DNA of 64,000 bases from a bacterium (GTDB taxonomy: Bacteria > Armatimonadota > UBA5829). This document shows, one piece after another, positions 24,586 through 32,740 of this stretch (position 1 is its first letter; each line of letters opens with the position of its first letter). The notes under the pieces were generated by a model, which ran no database searches, had not been told where the DNA came from, and saw only the letters and a list, made by a program, of their open reading frames with translations. Made by a program: the position numbers and the translations under genes. Where the stretch lies: contig JAJFUS010000043.1 in NCBI GenBank assembly GCA_021372295.1, positions 50,675 to 114,674 on the forward strand, read 5' to 3'.

Positions 24586-24878
24586 ACAAGCAGCAAATGA
24601 ACCTGCAGGACACGTTCCTGAACCAGGTTAGAAAAGAAAGCATCCCTGTCACCATATACTTGATAAGCGGCGTGCAGCTCAAGGGTATGGTTCGTGGGTT
24701 CGACTCTTTCACGGTGGTGCTCGAAACTCCGGGCAAACCGTCTCAGTTGGTATACAAGCATGCAATGGCTTCAGTCGTGCCGCTGCGGTTCGTGCAGTTG
24801 GCCCCGCCAAGAGAAGAATCTAAAGAAGAGAAAGTCCCCGCAACCGCAGCAGCGGAACCGGAGGGTCAGTCGCAGTAG
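24582..24878 (+). CDS. hfq: RNA chaperone Hfq
   Basis: A 98-residue Sm-like protein that forms a hexameric ring and helps small RNAs pair with messages. The first 70 residues hold Sm1 ([27 protein letters not shown], with the conserved Gln near residue 9) and Sm2 ([11 protein letters not shown], the YKHAIS-like motif). The acidic, Ala/Glu-rich C-terminal tail of about 25 residues is variable in the family. ATG 24582 overlaps the miaA stop and has AAAGGAG ten bases upstream. Its presence makes trans-acting small RNAs plausible in this organism, relevant to the twin RNAs at 60.9-61.1 kb. Confidence 0.95.
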   Translation: MNKQQMNLQDTFLNQVRKESIPVTIYLISGVQLKGMVRGFDSFTVVLETPGKPSQLVYKHAMASVVPLRFVQLAPPREESKEEKVPATAAAEPEGQSQ

Positions 24879-24890
24879 GAGTAGGTTAAG

Positions 24891-25760
24891 TTGAAATTTG
24901 TGAAGATGCACGGCGCCGGAAACGACTTCGTGGTAATTGACGGCGCGAAAGAACAGTTGGCGGAAGAACATCTGCCTGCAATTGCAAAACACACCTGCGA
25001 CAGAAACTTTGGAATCGGTGGAGACGGAATCATTCTGGTGCTGCCGTCGCGCGTGGCCAACTTCCGTATGAGGATGATCAATCCCGACGGCAGCGAAGCC
25101 GAAATGTGCGGCAACGGCATCCGATGCTTCGCGAAGTATGTCTACGATCGCAAGATGCACACCGATGTCATTATGACCGTCGAGACCATGGGCGGCGTCA
25201 AGACGCTTAAGCTTAATGCCGCCGGTGGCAAGGTGCAGACCGTGCGTGTCGATATGGGCGAGCCTGGGCTTACAAGGGCCGACATCCCTATGAAAGGAAC
25301 CGGCAGTGACCATGTCGTGGCGGAAACGCTGAAGGTCGCCGGCAAGAAGATCGAGATCACGTGTGTGTCGATGGGCAACCCGCATTGCGTGACGTTTGTC
25401 GATCACGTGGCTGAGTTCCCCGTAGAAAAGCTCGGACCGGAAGTGGAAAATCATCCGTCGTTTCCACAGCGCACCAATGTCGAGTTCGTCGAAGTGGTGA
25501 ACTTGCAAGAAATTAAGATGCGGGTTTGGGAGCGCGGTGCGGGCGAGACTCTCGCGTGCGGCACAGGCGCGTGCGCGTCGGCTGTCGCGTCGATGCTAAA
25601 TGAAAAAGTCCAGCGCAAAGTTACTGTACATTTGCGCGGCGGCGATCTATATATAGAATGGCTCGGCGACAACAAAGTATACATGACCGGCCCCGCTGAA
25701 GAGGTCTTCGAGGGCAAGGTGTACGCTGCTGAGTTCAAGAAATGGATAGCTGACAACTGA
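24891..25760 (+). CDS. dapF: Diaminopimelate epimerase DapF
   Basis: This enzyme interconverts LL- and meso-diaminopimelate for lysine and peptidoglycan. The two catalytic Cys lie in MCGNGIRC and LACGTGAC; HGAGNDFVV at the N-terminus is also typical. It has 289 residues, a normal size. The start is TTG 24891 with a GGAG site. It follows hfq by 12 bases, and dapL lies two genes downstream, so the LL-DAP aminotransferase route can be completed here. A 12-pair hairpin (25785-25812) follows the stop. Confidence 0.94.
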   Translation: MKFVKMHGAGNDFVVIDGAKEQLAEEHLPAIAKHTCDRNFGIGGDGIILVLPSRVANFRMRMINPDGSEAEMCGNGIRCFAKYVYDRKMHTDVIMTVETMGGVKTLKLNAAGGKVQTVRVDMGEPGLTRADIPMKGTGSDHVVAETLKVAGKKIEITCVSMGNPHCVTFVDHVAEFPVEKLGPEVENHPSFPQRTNVEFVEVVNLQEIKMRVWERGAGETLACGTGACASAVASMLNEKVQRKVTVHLRGGDLYIEWLGDNKVYMTGPAEEVFEGKVYAAEFKKWIADN

Positions 25761-25784
25761 TAGCACAGAAAGTCCGAAGAATAG

Positions 25785-25812
25785 TGGCTGGCAATTCGGA
25801 AATTGCCAGCCA
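25785..25812 (+). terminator. 12-pair hairpin after dapF
   Basis: TGGCTGGCAATT and AATTGCCAGCCA around CGGA. There is no T-tract, and the next start codon is only 11 bases on, so it may attenuate or stabilise rather than terminate. Confidence 0.45.
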
Positions 25813-25823
25813 AAGCTTATCTC

Positions 25824-26477
25824 ATGACAACTCGCGACATCGACAATCAGGTTGATTACTGGAACCGCGTTGCCCAACAGAAGAAGTTCACAATACCTTT
25901 CTGTTTTGACCGCTTCGAGCATTACATCGAACATCGTGGCCGGATATTGGACTTCGGATGCGGATACGGAAGAATATGCCGCGAACTCCAAAACAGAGGA
26001 TTTTCCGACATAGTCGGTGTCGATTCGTCGGAACGCATGATCGAGCGAGCACAGGACGTATGTCCCAATGTGTATTTTGCAGTTCTGAAAGACAAATCGC
26101 TGCCGTTTGCGGATCGCTCGTTTGATGCAGTCATTATGTCTGCCGTGCTCACGTGTGTTCCAACTGATGAAGGGCAGCGTTCCATCATCAATGAAGTCTA
26201 TCGTGTAACGCGCTCCAAAGGACTTTTGTTTGTGGGCGATTACGTATTACAGAGCGACGAACGTAATCGGCAGAGATATGCACAGTATCATAGCGTGTAC
26301 GATAAGTTCGGTGTATTTGAATTGCCCGAAGGCGCGGTGATGCGTCATCACGAAATGAGTTATGTCCGATCGCTGCTGGCTGGATTTACGGAAATTGAGA
26401 CTGTTCTGATCGATGTAGTAACAATGAACGGGCATCCGGCTAAAGCGTTTCAATATATAGGACAAAAAAGTCAGTAG
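25824..26477 (+). CDS. Class I SAM-dependent methyltransferase
   Basis: A 217-residue Rossmann-fold methyltransferase: motif I is ILDFGCGYGR (about residue 41), followed by VGVDSSERMIE and LPFADRSFDAVIMS. ATG 25824 is preferred, although it has only a weak ribosome site; TTG 25803 lies inside the hairpin. It is placed between dapF and dapL, but nothing in its sequence ties it to lysine synthesis. The substrate is unknown. Confidence 0.75.
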   Translation: MTTRDIDNQVDYWNRVAQQKKFTIPFCFDRFEHYIEHRGRILDFGCGYGRICRELQNRGFSDIVGVDSSERMIERAQDVCPNVYFAVLKDKSLPFADRSFDAVIMSAVLTCVPTDEGQRSIINEVYRVTRSKGLLFVGDYVLQSDERNRQRYAQYHSVYDKFGVFELPEGAVMRHHEMSYVRSLLAGFTEIETVLIDVVTMNGHPAKAFQYIGQKSQ

Positions 26478-26501
26478 GACAAGAAATCGGAAAGAGAGAA
26501 A

Positions 26502-27737
26502 ATGGCTTTTATCAACGAAGACTACCTAAAATTGCCCGGCAGCTATCTGTTTGCCGAGATAGCCAAAAGAGTCAGCAGTTTCAAAAATGATAACCCGGAA
26601 GCGGACATTATCCGTCTGGGTATAGGCGATGTCACCAAGCCGCTTGTTCCTGCCGTGATTAGCGCTATGCACAAGGCCGTTGACGATATGGCATGCGCTG
26701 AAACGTTTAGGGGCTATGGCCCTGACCAGGGTTATGACTTCCTGATTCAGAAAGTGATCGAATGCGATTACAAGTCGCGCGGAATCTCCCTGGGCGAAGA
26801 CGAAGTCTTTATCAGTGACGGAGCCAAGAGTGATGTCGCCAATTTTCAGGAAATTTTCAGCGGGGAGAATATAGTTGCGCTTACTGATCCGGTATATCCT
26901 GTCTACCTCGACACTAACGTAATGGCGGGTCGAACGGGAAATCTTGGGCAAGACGGCAAATTCGACGGCATAGTCTACCTTCCATGCAATGGTGAAAACA
27001 ATTTCACGCCAACTCTGCCAGAATCCAAAGTCGATATGATCTATCTTTGTTTTCCGAATAATCCAACCGGGTTGACCCTGTCCAAGGCTGAACTGAAGAA
27101 ATGGGTCGATTATGCCAGGGAGAACGGAGCCGTTATTCTGTTTGACTCAGCTTACGAGGCATATATAACAGAGCCCGACATCCCGCACAGCATCTATGAA
27201 GTTGATGGAGCAAGGGAATGTGCGATAGAGTTTCGCTCATTCTCTAAGCTGGCCGGATTTACCGGAACACGCTGCGCATATACTATAGTGCCAAAGACTG
27301 TGATGGCAAAAACAAAAGGCGGAGAATCACATCCGCTCAATAAGCTCTGGAATCGACGTCAGGCGACCAAATTCAATGGCGTCCCATATATCGTTCAACG
27401 CGGAGCCGAGGCTGTCTATTCGCCTGAAGGACAAGCACAGATAAAAGAGATTATCGCTTACTACATGGCCAATGCGAAGATTATACGCGATGGCCTGGTG
27501 GAAGCCGGTCTTCAGATATACGGCGGGGTCAACGCCCCTTATCTCTGGCTCAAGACTCCAAACCAAATGGACTCCTGGGACTTTTTCGATAAACTGCTGC
27601 ACGAGGCAAATGTCGTAGGCACTCCTGGGTCGGGTTTCGGCCCATCCGGCGCAGGCTACTTCAGGCTCACGGCTTTCGGCAGCAGAGAGAATACGCAGGA
27701 AGCGATTAATCGAATTAAAACCAGGCTCAGTATATAA
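26502..27737 (+). CDS. dapL: LL-diaminopimelate aminotransferase DapL
   Basis: A 411-residue fold-type I aminotransferase that makes LL-diaminopimelate directly from tetrahydrodipicolinate. The PLP Lys is in [12 protein letters not shown], and [22 protein letters not shown] and FPNNPTG are characteristic of the family. DapL is typical of Chlamydiae, some anaerobes, cyanobacteria and plants, and replaces the succinylase or acetylase branch. It sits downstream of dapF. ATG 26502 has an AAGAGAG site. hflX follows after 13 bases. Confidence 0.93.
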   Translation: MAFINEDYLKLPGSYLFAEIAKRVSSFKNDNPEADIIRLGIGDVTKPLVPAVISAMHKAVDDMACAETFRGYGPDQGYDFLIQKVIECDYKSRGISLGEDEVFISDGAKSDVANFQEIFSGENIVALTDPVYPVYLDTNVMAGRTGNLGQDGKFDGIVYLPCNGENNFTPTLPESKVDMIYLCFPNNPTGLTLSKAELKKWVDYARENGAVILFDSAYEAYITEPDIPHSIYEVDGARECAIEFRSFSKLAGFTGTRCAYTIVPKTVMAKTKGGESHPLNKLWNRRQATKFNGVPYIVQRGAEAVYSPEGQAQIKEIIAYYMANAKIIRDGLVEAGLQIYGGVNAPYLWLKTPNQMDSWDFFDKLLHEANVVGTPGSGFGPSGAGYFRLTAFGSRENTQEAINRIKTRLSI

Positions 27738-27750
27738 GGCAATCAAAATA

Positions 27751-29031
27751 TTGCTCCCTAACAAAATCGACAACACCGATAAAGCCCTTCTGGTAGTCAT
27801 CGATCCCAAAGACAATTGGGAAGCCGATGCCAATACGGAAGAACTGCGCGAACTCGTCGACAGCGCGGGTATCGAGATCGTAGATGAGATGCACATCCGT
27901 CGCGATAACCCCGACCCGCGCTTCTACATCGGCAAGGGCAATGCCGAAGAGGCGTTCATGCGCGTGCAGGACTCCGATGCGGACGTGGTCATAATTGGCG
28001 AAGACCTTTCCCCCACCCAACAACGCAACCTCAGCGACGCGACCAGAGTCGAAGTGGTCGATCGCACGCAGCTCATACTCGACATATTCGCCCAGCGCGC
28101 CCGAACCAGCGAGGGTAATCTGCAGGTCGAGCTGGCGCAGCTCAAATACCTTTTGCCCAGGCTTACGGGCAAGGGAACTGCAATGTCCAGGATCGGTGGA
28201 GGATCAGGTGGAATCGCTACTCGGGGGCCGGGCGAAACCAAGCTCGAAACCGACCGCCGCCGCGTTCGCAAACGCATATCCGTCCTCCAAGACGAACTCG
28301 ATGAGGTCGTCCAGCACCGGAAAGTGCAAAACAAATCGCGCAAGAAGATGCTCGTGCCCGGCGCCGCCCTGGTCGGCTACACCAGCGCGGGCAAATCCAC
28401 CCTTATGAACCTTTTGGCTGGGACAAACGTCTCTGCGCACGCAAGGCTCTTCGAGACTCTCGACCCCACAACACGCAGGGTCGACATGGAGGGTCAGTGC
28501 TCGATCATACTGTCGGACACCGTCGGATTCCTGCGAAACCTGCCACATGGCCTGATTGCGGCCTTTCGGGCTACGTTGGAAGAAGTTGTCGAGGCGGATT
28601 TCCTGATACATGTGGTAGATGCGCATCACCCATTCTTCCGGCAGCAGTATGCGTCAGTTCTGGAAGTGTTAGCCGAACTGGCTGTTGAGGACAAGCCGAC
28701 CATCACCATCTTCAACAAGTGCGATCTAATGCGGGATCAATACGAACTGCGACGGCTTGTGACGGAGATACCCAACTCGTGCTACATGTCCGCGCGCACT
28801 GGCGAGGGCATAGAATATTTGCAGGGGCTGATATGTAAAGTCATCAGCGAGATGATGAACCGCATCGAAGCGATCCTGCCCTACGACCGCGGCGACCTTT
28901 TGGCGATGTGCCACGACCGGGGCCGCGTGATCTCACAGGAATACCTACCTGAGGGCGTGCGGGTATTAGTGGAGCTGTCGTCTGACGTGGCGGATAAGGT
29001 CAGGGCATTTCAATCCGTCGGGCAGGAATAG
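27751..29031 (+). CDS. hflX: GTPase HflX
   Basis: A 426-residue ribosome-associated GTPase that splits stalled or heat-damaged ribosomes. The N-terminal domain holds the YIGKGNAEE and GEDLSPTQQRNL segments and the Gly-rich RIGGGSGGIATRGPGETKLE linker; the G domain has GYTSAGKST (G1), DTVGF (G3) and NKCD (G4). G1 usually reads GYTNAGKST, a minor change. The start appears to be TTG 27751, 13 bases after dapL, with a weak AAGG site. In many bacteria hflX lies near miaA-hfq; here it is separated from them by dapF, a methyltransferase and dapL. Confidence 0.93.
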   Translation: MLPNKIDNTDKALLVVIDPKDNWEADANTEELRELVDSAGIEIVDEMHIRRDNPDPRFYIGKGNAEEAFMRVQDSDADVVIIGEDLSPTQQRNLSDATRVEVVDRTQLILDIFAQRARTSEGNLQVELAQLKYLLPRLTGKGTAMSRIGGGSGGIATRGPGETKLETDRRRVRKRISVLQDELDEVVQHRKVQNKSRKKMLVPGAALVGYTSAGKSTLMNLLAGTNVSAHARLFETLDPTTRRVDMEGQCSIILSDTVGFLRNLPHGLIAAFRATLEEVVEADFLIHVVDAHHPFFRQQYASVLEVLAELAVEDKPTITIFNKCDLMRDQYELRRLVTEIPNSCYMSARTGEGIEYLQGLICKVISEMMNRIEAILPYDRGDLLAMCHDRGRVISQEYLPEGVRVLVELSSDVADKVRAFQSVGQE

Positions 29032-29103
29032 CACTGCGTTATACATAACCAGTCGGTGGGTATACTTGAGTATTCCATGCGACCGATTTTCCGGAGGCAT
29101 CCA

Positions 29104-30027
29104 TTGACTATAGATTCTCGAAACACATGTGTTGACGACATCCTCGAACTAATAGGCAATACGCCTATGCTGCATCTTGGCAGGATAGCAAATGGGTGCA
29201 TTTGGGCCAAGGCCGAGTTTCTGAATCCGGCGGGAAGCATTAAGGATAGAGTCGCAAAATACATCATCGAGCAGGCCGAGTTGACCGGTCTACTCAAGCC
29301 CGGCGGCACTATCGTGGAAGCGACCAGCGGCAATACGGGTATCGCCGTCGCGTTTGTCGGAAAACTCAAAGGCTATAAAGTCATTATCTGCATGCCCTCG
29401 GATATGAGCGAGGAACGCAAGAAAATCATACGCCTGCTGGGTGCCGAACTTGTAGAGACGCCTGCAGTCGAAAGCATCGCCGGAGCGGTCGCAAAAGCTG
29501 AAGATATCAGGCGTGGGATCGAAAACTCATTCTTGATGGGTCAGTTTGTAAATCCTCTCAACCCCGAGATTCACTACAAGACGACTGCCCACGAAATTTG
29601 GGAGCAAATGGAGGGGCGCGTCGACGCATTCTGCGCGGGAGTCGGCAGCGGAGGCACACTGGGAGGTGTCGGCAAGTTCCTCAAGGAGCAGAACCCGAAT
29701 ATACGGATCGCGGCCGTTGAACCGAAAGCCTCTGCGGCATTGCTTGGCCACGAGCCTGGACTTCATCAAATTCAGGGGATAGGCGACGGTTTTGTGCCGC
29801 CGGTACTGGACGTAAGCTTGATCGACGAGGTCATCACGGTCTCCGATGAAGACGCAATCAATACCACTCGCAGCCTGGCGTCAATTGAAGGGGCACTGGT
29901 AGGAACGTCGTCGGGTGCGAATGTTTGGGCGGCAATGCAGCTTGTGAAACAACTCGGCCCTCAATGTCGCGTGGCAACAGTTTTGCCCGACCGCGTGGAA
30001 AGATATTTCAGCACGAGTCTGTTATAG
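29104..30027 (+). CDS. Cysteine synthase / cystathionine beta-synthase family enzyme
   Basis: A 307-residue fold-type II PLP enzyme. The PLP Lys is in NPAGSIKDR (about residue 39), the substrate loop is EATSGNTG, and GSGGT is the phosphate-binding turn. It probably joins a serine derivative with sulfide to give cysteine. Both O-acetylserine sulfhydrylases and cystathionine synthases look like this, and the sequence does not decide. TTG 29104 is the start because GGAGG sits six bases upstream; ATGs at 29056 and 29077 lack one. A stem-loop at 30081-30111 separates it from the convergent PEP-CTERM gene. Confidence 0.88.
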   Translation: MTIDSRNTCVDDILELIGNTPMLHLGRIANGCIWAKAEFLNPAGSIKDRVAKYIIEQAELTGLLKPGGTIVEATSGNTGIAVAFVGKLKGYKVIICMPSDMSEERKKIIRLLGAELVETPAVESIAGAVAKAEDIRRGIENSFLMGQFVNPLNPEIHYKTTAHEIWEQMEGRVDAFCAGVGSGGTLGGVGKFLKEQNPNIRIAAVEPKASAALLGHEPGLHQIQGIGDGFVPPVLDVSLIDEVITVSDEDAINTTRSLASIEGALVGTSSGANVWAAMQLVKQLGPQCRVATVLPDRVERYFSTSLL

Positions 30028-30080
30028 CGTGCAGTCTCAGATTTGGTAACACAGTCGATGAACTTTACTGAAAATGCTCA

Positions 30081-30111
30081 ATCGGGCGGCATTTTTAATT
30101 TGCCACCCGAT
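30081..30111. terminator. Stem-loop between convergent genes
   Basis: ATCGGGCGGCA and TGCCACCCGAT pair with one mismatch around a T-rich loop. No long T-tract follows on either strand. Confidence 0.5.
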
Positions 30112-30137
30112 CAGAATACACTGATTTGCTGCCAGAA

Positions 30138-30791
30138 TTACTTTCTTCTGCGAGTAGCAAAGCCGATAAGGCCGACGAACCCGCTAAGCACAGCAGCCAT
30201 GCTGCCAGGCTCTGGAACAGCACCCAGATAGACATCGGAAACAGTAGCTACAGTGCCTGCATAATTTGTGCAAAACTGAACCTGCGCATAGTTGGCGCCA
30301 GTGGGAGCTGTATATACGCCCTGATAATGTACCCACCCCTCAGTTCGATTGGTAAGAATTTGGAGAGTGTTACCCTTCCAGTCGGTAAAATCGCTATTCC
30401 CGAACGACGCCACATTGCCCCATGTGTCCAGGAGTGGATCATTCAGTTTCATCCAAAACGAAAAGTTATACGATTGTCCAGCTGTTACCTGAACGGCACC
30501 ACTGGAAAGCGCCAACCATGAATTGCCGCTGCCTCTGGTAATCTGGGCAGCATAACCTCCGCTAACACCAGCGACCTGGTTCAGAACTCCAAGTTCATTA
30601 CCACCATCGGCACGAACATTCTGGAACACCCAGGTATTTCCTGTTAGCCAGGTAGAACCTTCATCGGTTAAGCTGCTGGGGACTGTAGTAAACCCACCAT
30701 CCGGGAGCATGTTCGCGGCGTACGAGCACGTCGCAGACATGGCAATCAGGGCAACGCACAAGCTAATCAAACAAAGTTTCGATGTCTTCAT
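30138..30791 (-). CDS. PEP-CTERM sorting-signal protein
   Basis: A 217-residue secreted protein: a signal peptide (about 1-26), a beta-sandwich-like body with GGFTTVP and a repeated Trp pattern similar to carbohydrate-binding DUF642-type modules, then a VPEPG motif, a hydrophobic helix and RRRK, a complete PEP-CTERM signal. It should be processed by an exosortase encoded elsewhere. ATG 30791 has AAGGAG 11 bases upstream and gives a clean signal peptide. ATG 30827, in frame, also has a good GGAGGAG site and would add 12 residues. A sigma-70 type promoter lies at 31017-31045, leaving a leader of about 200 bases. Confidence 0.85.
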   Translation of the reverse strand: MKTSKLCLISLCVALIAMSATCSYAANMLPDGGFTTVPSSLTDEGSTWLTGNTWVFQNVRADGGNELGVLNQVAGVSGGYAAQITRGSGNSWLALSSGAVQVTAGQSYNFSFWMKLNDPLLDTWGNVASFGNSDFTDWKGNTLQILTNRTEGWVHYQGVYTAPTGANYAQVQFCTNYAGTVATVSDVYLGAVPEPGSMAAVLSGFVGLIGFATRRRK

Positions 30792-31016
30792 CTTTAATGT
30801 TCTCCTTCCGTTTTTCAACGTGTTCATTGTGGCATTCTCCTCCATCTGCAGATCCTTGATCTGGTGACCTGCTCACTCTTGGCAAAACACCTCCTTTCAT
30901 AGGCAGCTTAACGCCGCGTTATCTACAAAGAGAGCTTGCATCAACAGATGCATTGGTTGTAGGATGGCTAGCACACATGTATGCCTGTGTCTGTATCATT
31001 GTATGCTTGCAAACGC

Positions 31017-31045
31017 AATATAGCATGAGTTTAGCTCGTTGTCAA
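31017..31045 (-). promoter_or_regulatory. Sigma-70 type promoter of the PEP-CTERM gene
   Basis: On the minus strand: TTGACA, a 17-base spacer and TATATT. Unlike the beta-propeller gene at 21536, this PEP-CTERM gene has no sigma-54 element. Confidence 0.75.
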
Positions 31046-31150
31046 CAGACATCTCTATAAATTGTCTGGTATGTAGTTCAAAGTAAAAAATGCTCAAGTC
31101 CACGCGTAAAACCGCAATTCTGCTCAGTTCCCTATGACAGAACACACGCG

Positions 31151-31179
31151 TTGACTATCGGCGAAAATGCGGGTAGAAT
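31151..31179 (+). promoter_or_regulatory. Sigma-70 type promoter of the UroD-transporter cluster
   Basis: TTGACT, a 17-base spacer and TAGAAT. It lies 320 bases before the first confident start codon. Confidence 0.7.
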
Positions 31180-31502
31180 GGAGTCATCTGTACTAATGCG
31201 GGGGTGGTTCGCATCGTTTCAAAGCCTGAGCAAGGTTCTCGCGGGTTCGATTCACACATATTCCCCGATTCAACTCGAATTAGTGTTTCGAAATGGTGGT
31301 TTGCTTGTGTTTTTGTACACTTTGGGTCGTGTTCTCTGATGTTTTTGCGGCGTTCCAGATGGTCTCGATTACTTTTGCCGCCAGCGCATGCCGCAATCCG
31401 GTACGCCTATAAGTCGATTGCGGTTAGAATGGCCCCTGTATCTTCAATGGATGCAACCAAAATCTCAGCTTTGACATGCACTTATATGAAAGGGAATCAT
31501 TG

Positions 31503-32672
31503 ATGGCGACAAACACTGGCACTGGATGCGCCACAGGAAGACCAACGGATCACAGGAACCTCGACCTCGCGAAGCTGCACAATGATGTCTGCTTCGGCCG
31601 TTCCAACGGCATGATTATCTGGCAGCCCAGGATAGGCTGCTGGTGGCAGGACAGAAAGTGGGATGGGCGCGGCGTCGGCAGATACGAGGAAGGATCGTTT
31701 GCTGATATGTACCGCAGCCTGGGGTGCTCTGACCGACTCTATGGCTTCAATGAGTGCTTCAAGTTGAATGATTCTCCCAAGATTGTGCGTCGTGCCGAAA
31801 AGCTCGACGATTATCGCACTGCAAACATAGTTGAGACACCTGTCGGAAGTGTAACACAGATCAACCGAAGGACAGATAATAGTTGGGCTCAGATCGTTGA
31901 GAGTGAATGGGTTCAGACTCCAGACGATATGAAAGTAATGACCTGGATATGCGGCAACTCCGAGTGGGTTTGGGACCAGGAGCTTTTCGACAGACTGCAA
32001 TCCGAGTTAGGCGATCTAGGCGCCGCGACTATGTTCATGCCCAGAGTCAACGTTCAAAATCTTTATATAGACATTATGGGAGTGGAAGCCGGCGTTTATG
32101 CGATCTATGAATGGGGATCGGTACTAGACGATTACTTCAAAGTGCTTCATCAGAATCACATGCAGATGATCGACGTCATAAACGCCTCGCCTGTGGACAT
32201 CATCAACTTCGGCGACAACATCCACTGTACTACGCTTTCCCCCGCTCTGTATGAGGAATATGTTCTTCCTGCATATTTGGAACGCTGTGACAAGCTGCAT
32301 CGAGCCGGTAAGTTCGTCAGTTCGCACTGGGACGGCGGAGTGAAGTCGCTGCTCAAATATGCCAAAGTATCGGGGCTGGATGGAATTGAAGCCATAACAC
32401 CACAGCCGCAGGGCGATGTGACCCTGGAAGAGATCAAAGATGCTCTGGGGGACGAGATATTTCTGTTAGATGGCATCCCCGCAATTTTCTTCGATAAGGT
32501 ATTTCCTGCCGAAACGTTAGAGGAGTGCGCGCACAAGGTCATCGAGCTCTTTGCACCGAAACTGATCCTGGGCATATCTGACGAGATGTCGTCGATGGGA
32601 GACTTGGAGCGGATCCGCGTCGTTGGCAAGGTTGTTGATAACTACAATGCATCGATCGAGTCAAAACACTGA
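31503..32672 (+). CDS. Uroporphyrinogen decarboxylase-family protein (possible corrinoid methyltransferase or unknown)
   Basis: A 389-residue protein with the UroD/MtaA/CmuA-type TIM-barrel fold: NVQNLYIDIMGVEAG, DIINFGDNIHC, SPALYEEYVLPAY and SSHWDGGVKSLL follow the family pattern, with His and Asp at places used to bind metal or substrate. True UroD Arg/Asp signatures at the N-terminus are missing, so heme synthesis is unlikely. Relatives transfer methyl groups with zinc and cobalamin, but most UroD-like proteins near sugar transporters have no proven role. ATG 31503 follows an AGGGA site. A solute-binding/permease fusion gene follows after 68 bases, suggesting work on the imported compound. 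Confidence 0.75.
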   Translation: MATNTGTGCATGRPTDHRNLDLAKLHNDVCFGRSNGMIIWQPRIGCWWQDRKWDGRGVGRYEEGSFADMYRSLGCSDRLYGFNECFKLNDSPKIVRRAEKLDDYRTANIVETPVGSVTQINRRTDNSWAQIVESEWVQTPDDMKVMTWICGNSEWVWDQELFDRLQSELGDLGAATMFMPRVNVQNLYIDIMGVEAGVYAIYEWGSVLDDYFKVLHQNHMQMIDVINASPVDIINFGDNIHCTTLSPALYEEYVLPAYLERCDKLHRAGKFVSSHWDGGVKSLLKYAKVSGLDGIEAITPQPQGDVTLEEIKDALGDEIFLLDGIPAIFFDKVFPAETLEECAHKVIELFAPKLILGISDEMSSMGDLERIRVVGKVVDNYNASIESKH

Positions 32673-32740
32673 CTTTTGGTTACTTTGATTATATTCTCCC
32701 CTCGCATGCTTGATGGTCATGACGAGGATGAAAGGTTTTT

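Larger units (their letters stand above)
30846..31502. other. Gap with divergent promoters and two long leaders
   Basis: The left part is the leader of the PEP-CTERM gene; on the minus strand it includes a TGCATC/GATGCA hairpin near 30945-30960 and an extra AAAGGAGG near 30890. The right part (about 31186-31502) is the 320-base leader of the UroD-family gene. A plus-strand frame at 31204-31503 has unnatural composition, rich in Arg, Ser and Trp, and is not called. Confidence 0.5.

Noticed and set aside
31230..31262. T-loop-like GGGTTCGATTC, possible tRNA
   Set aside because: The flanking bases do not pair as a T-stem, and no acceptor, D or anticodon arm can be drawn.
31204..31503. 99-codon plus-strand frame in the UroD leader
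   Set aside because: Biased composition rich in Arg, Ser and Trp, no recognised similarity, and its stop overlaps the real start; more likely leader sequence.
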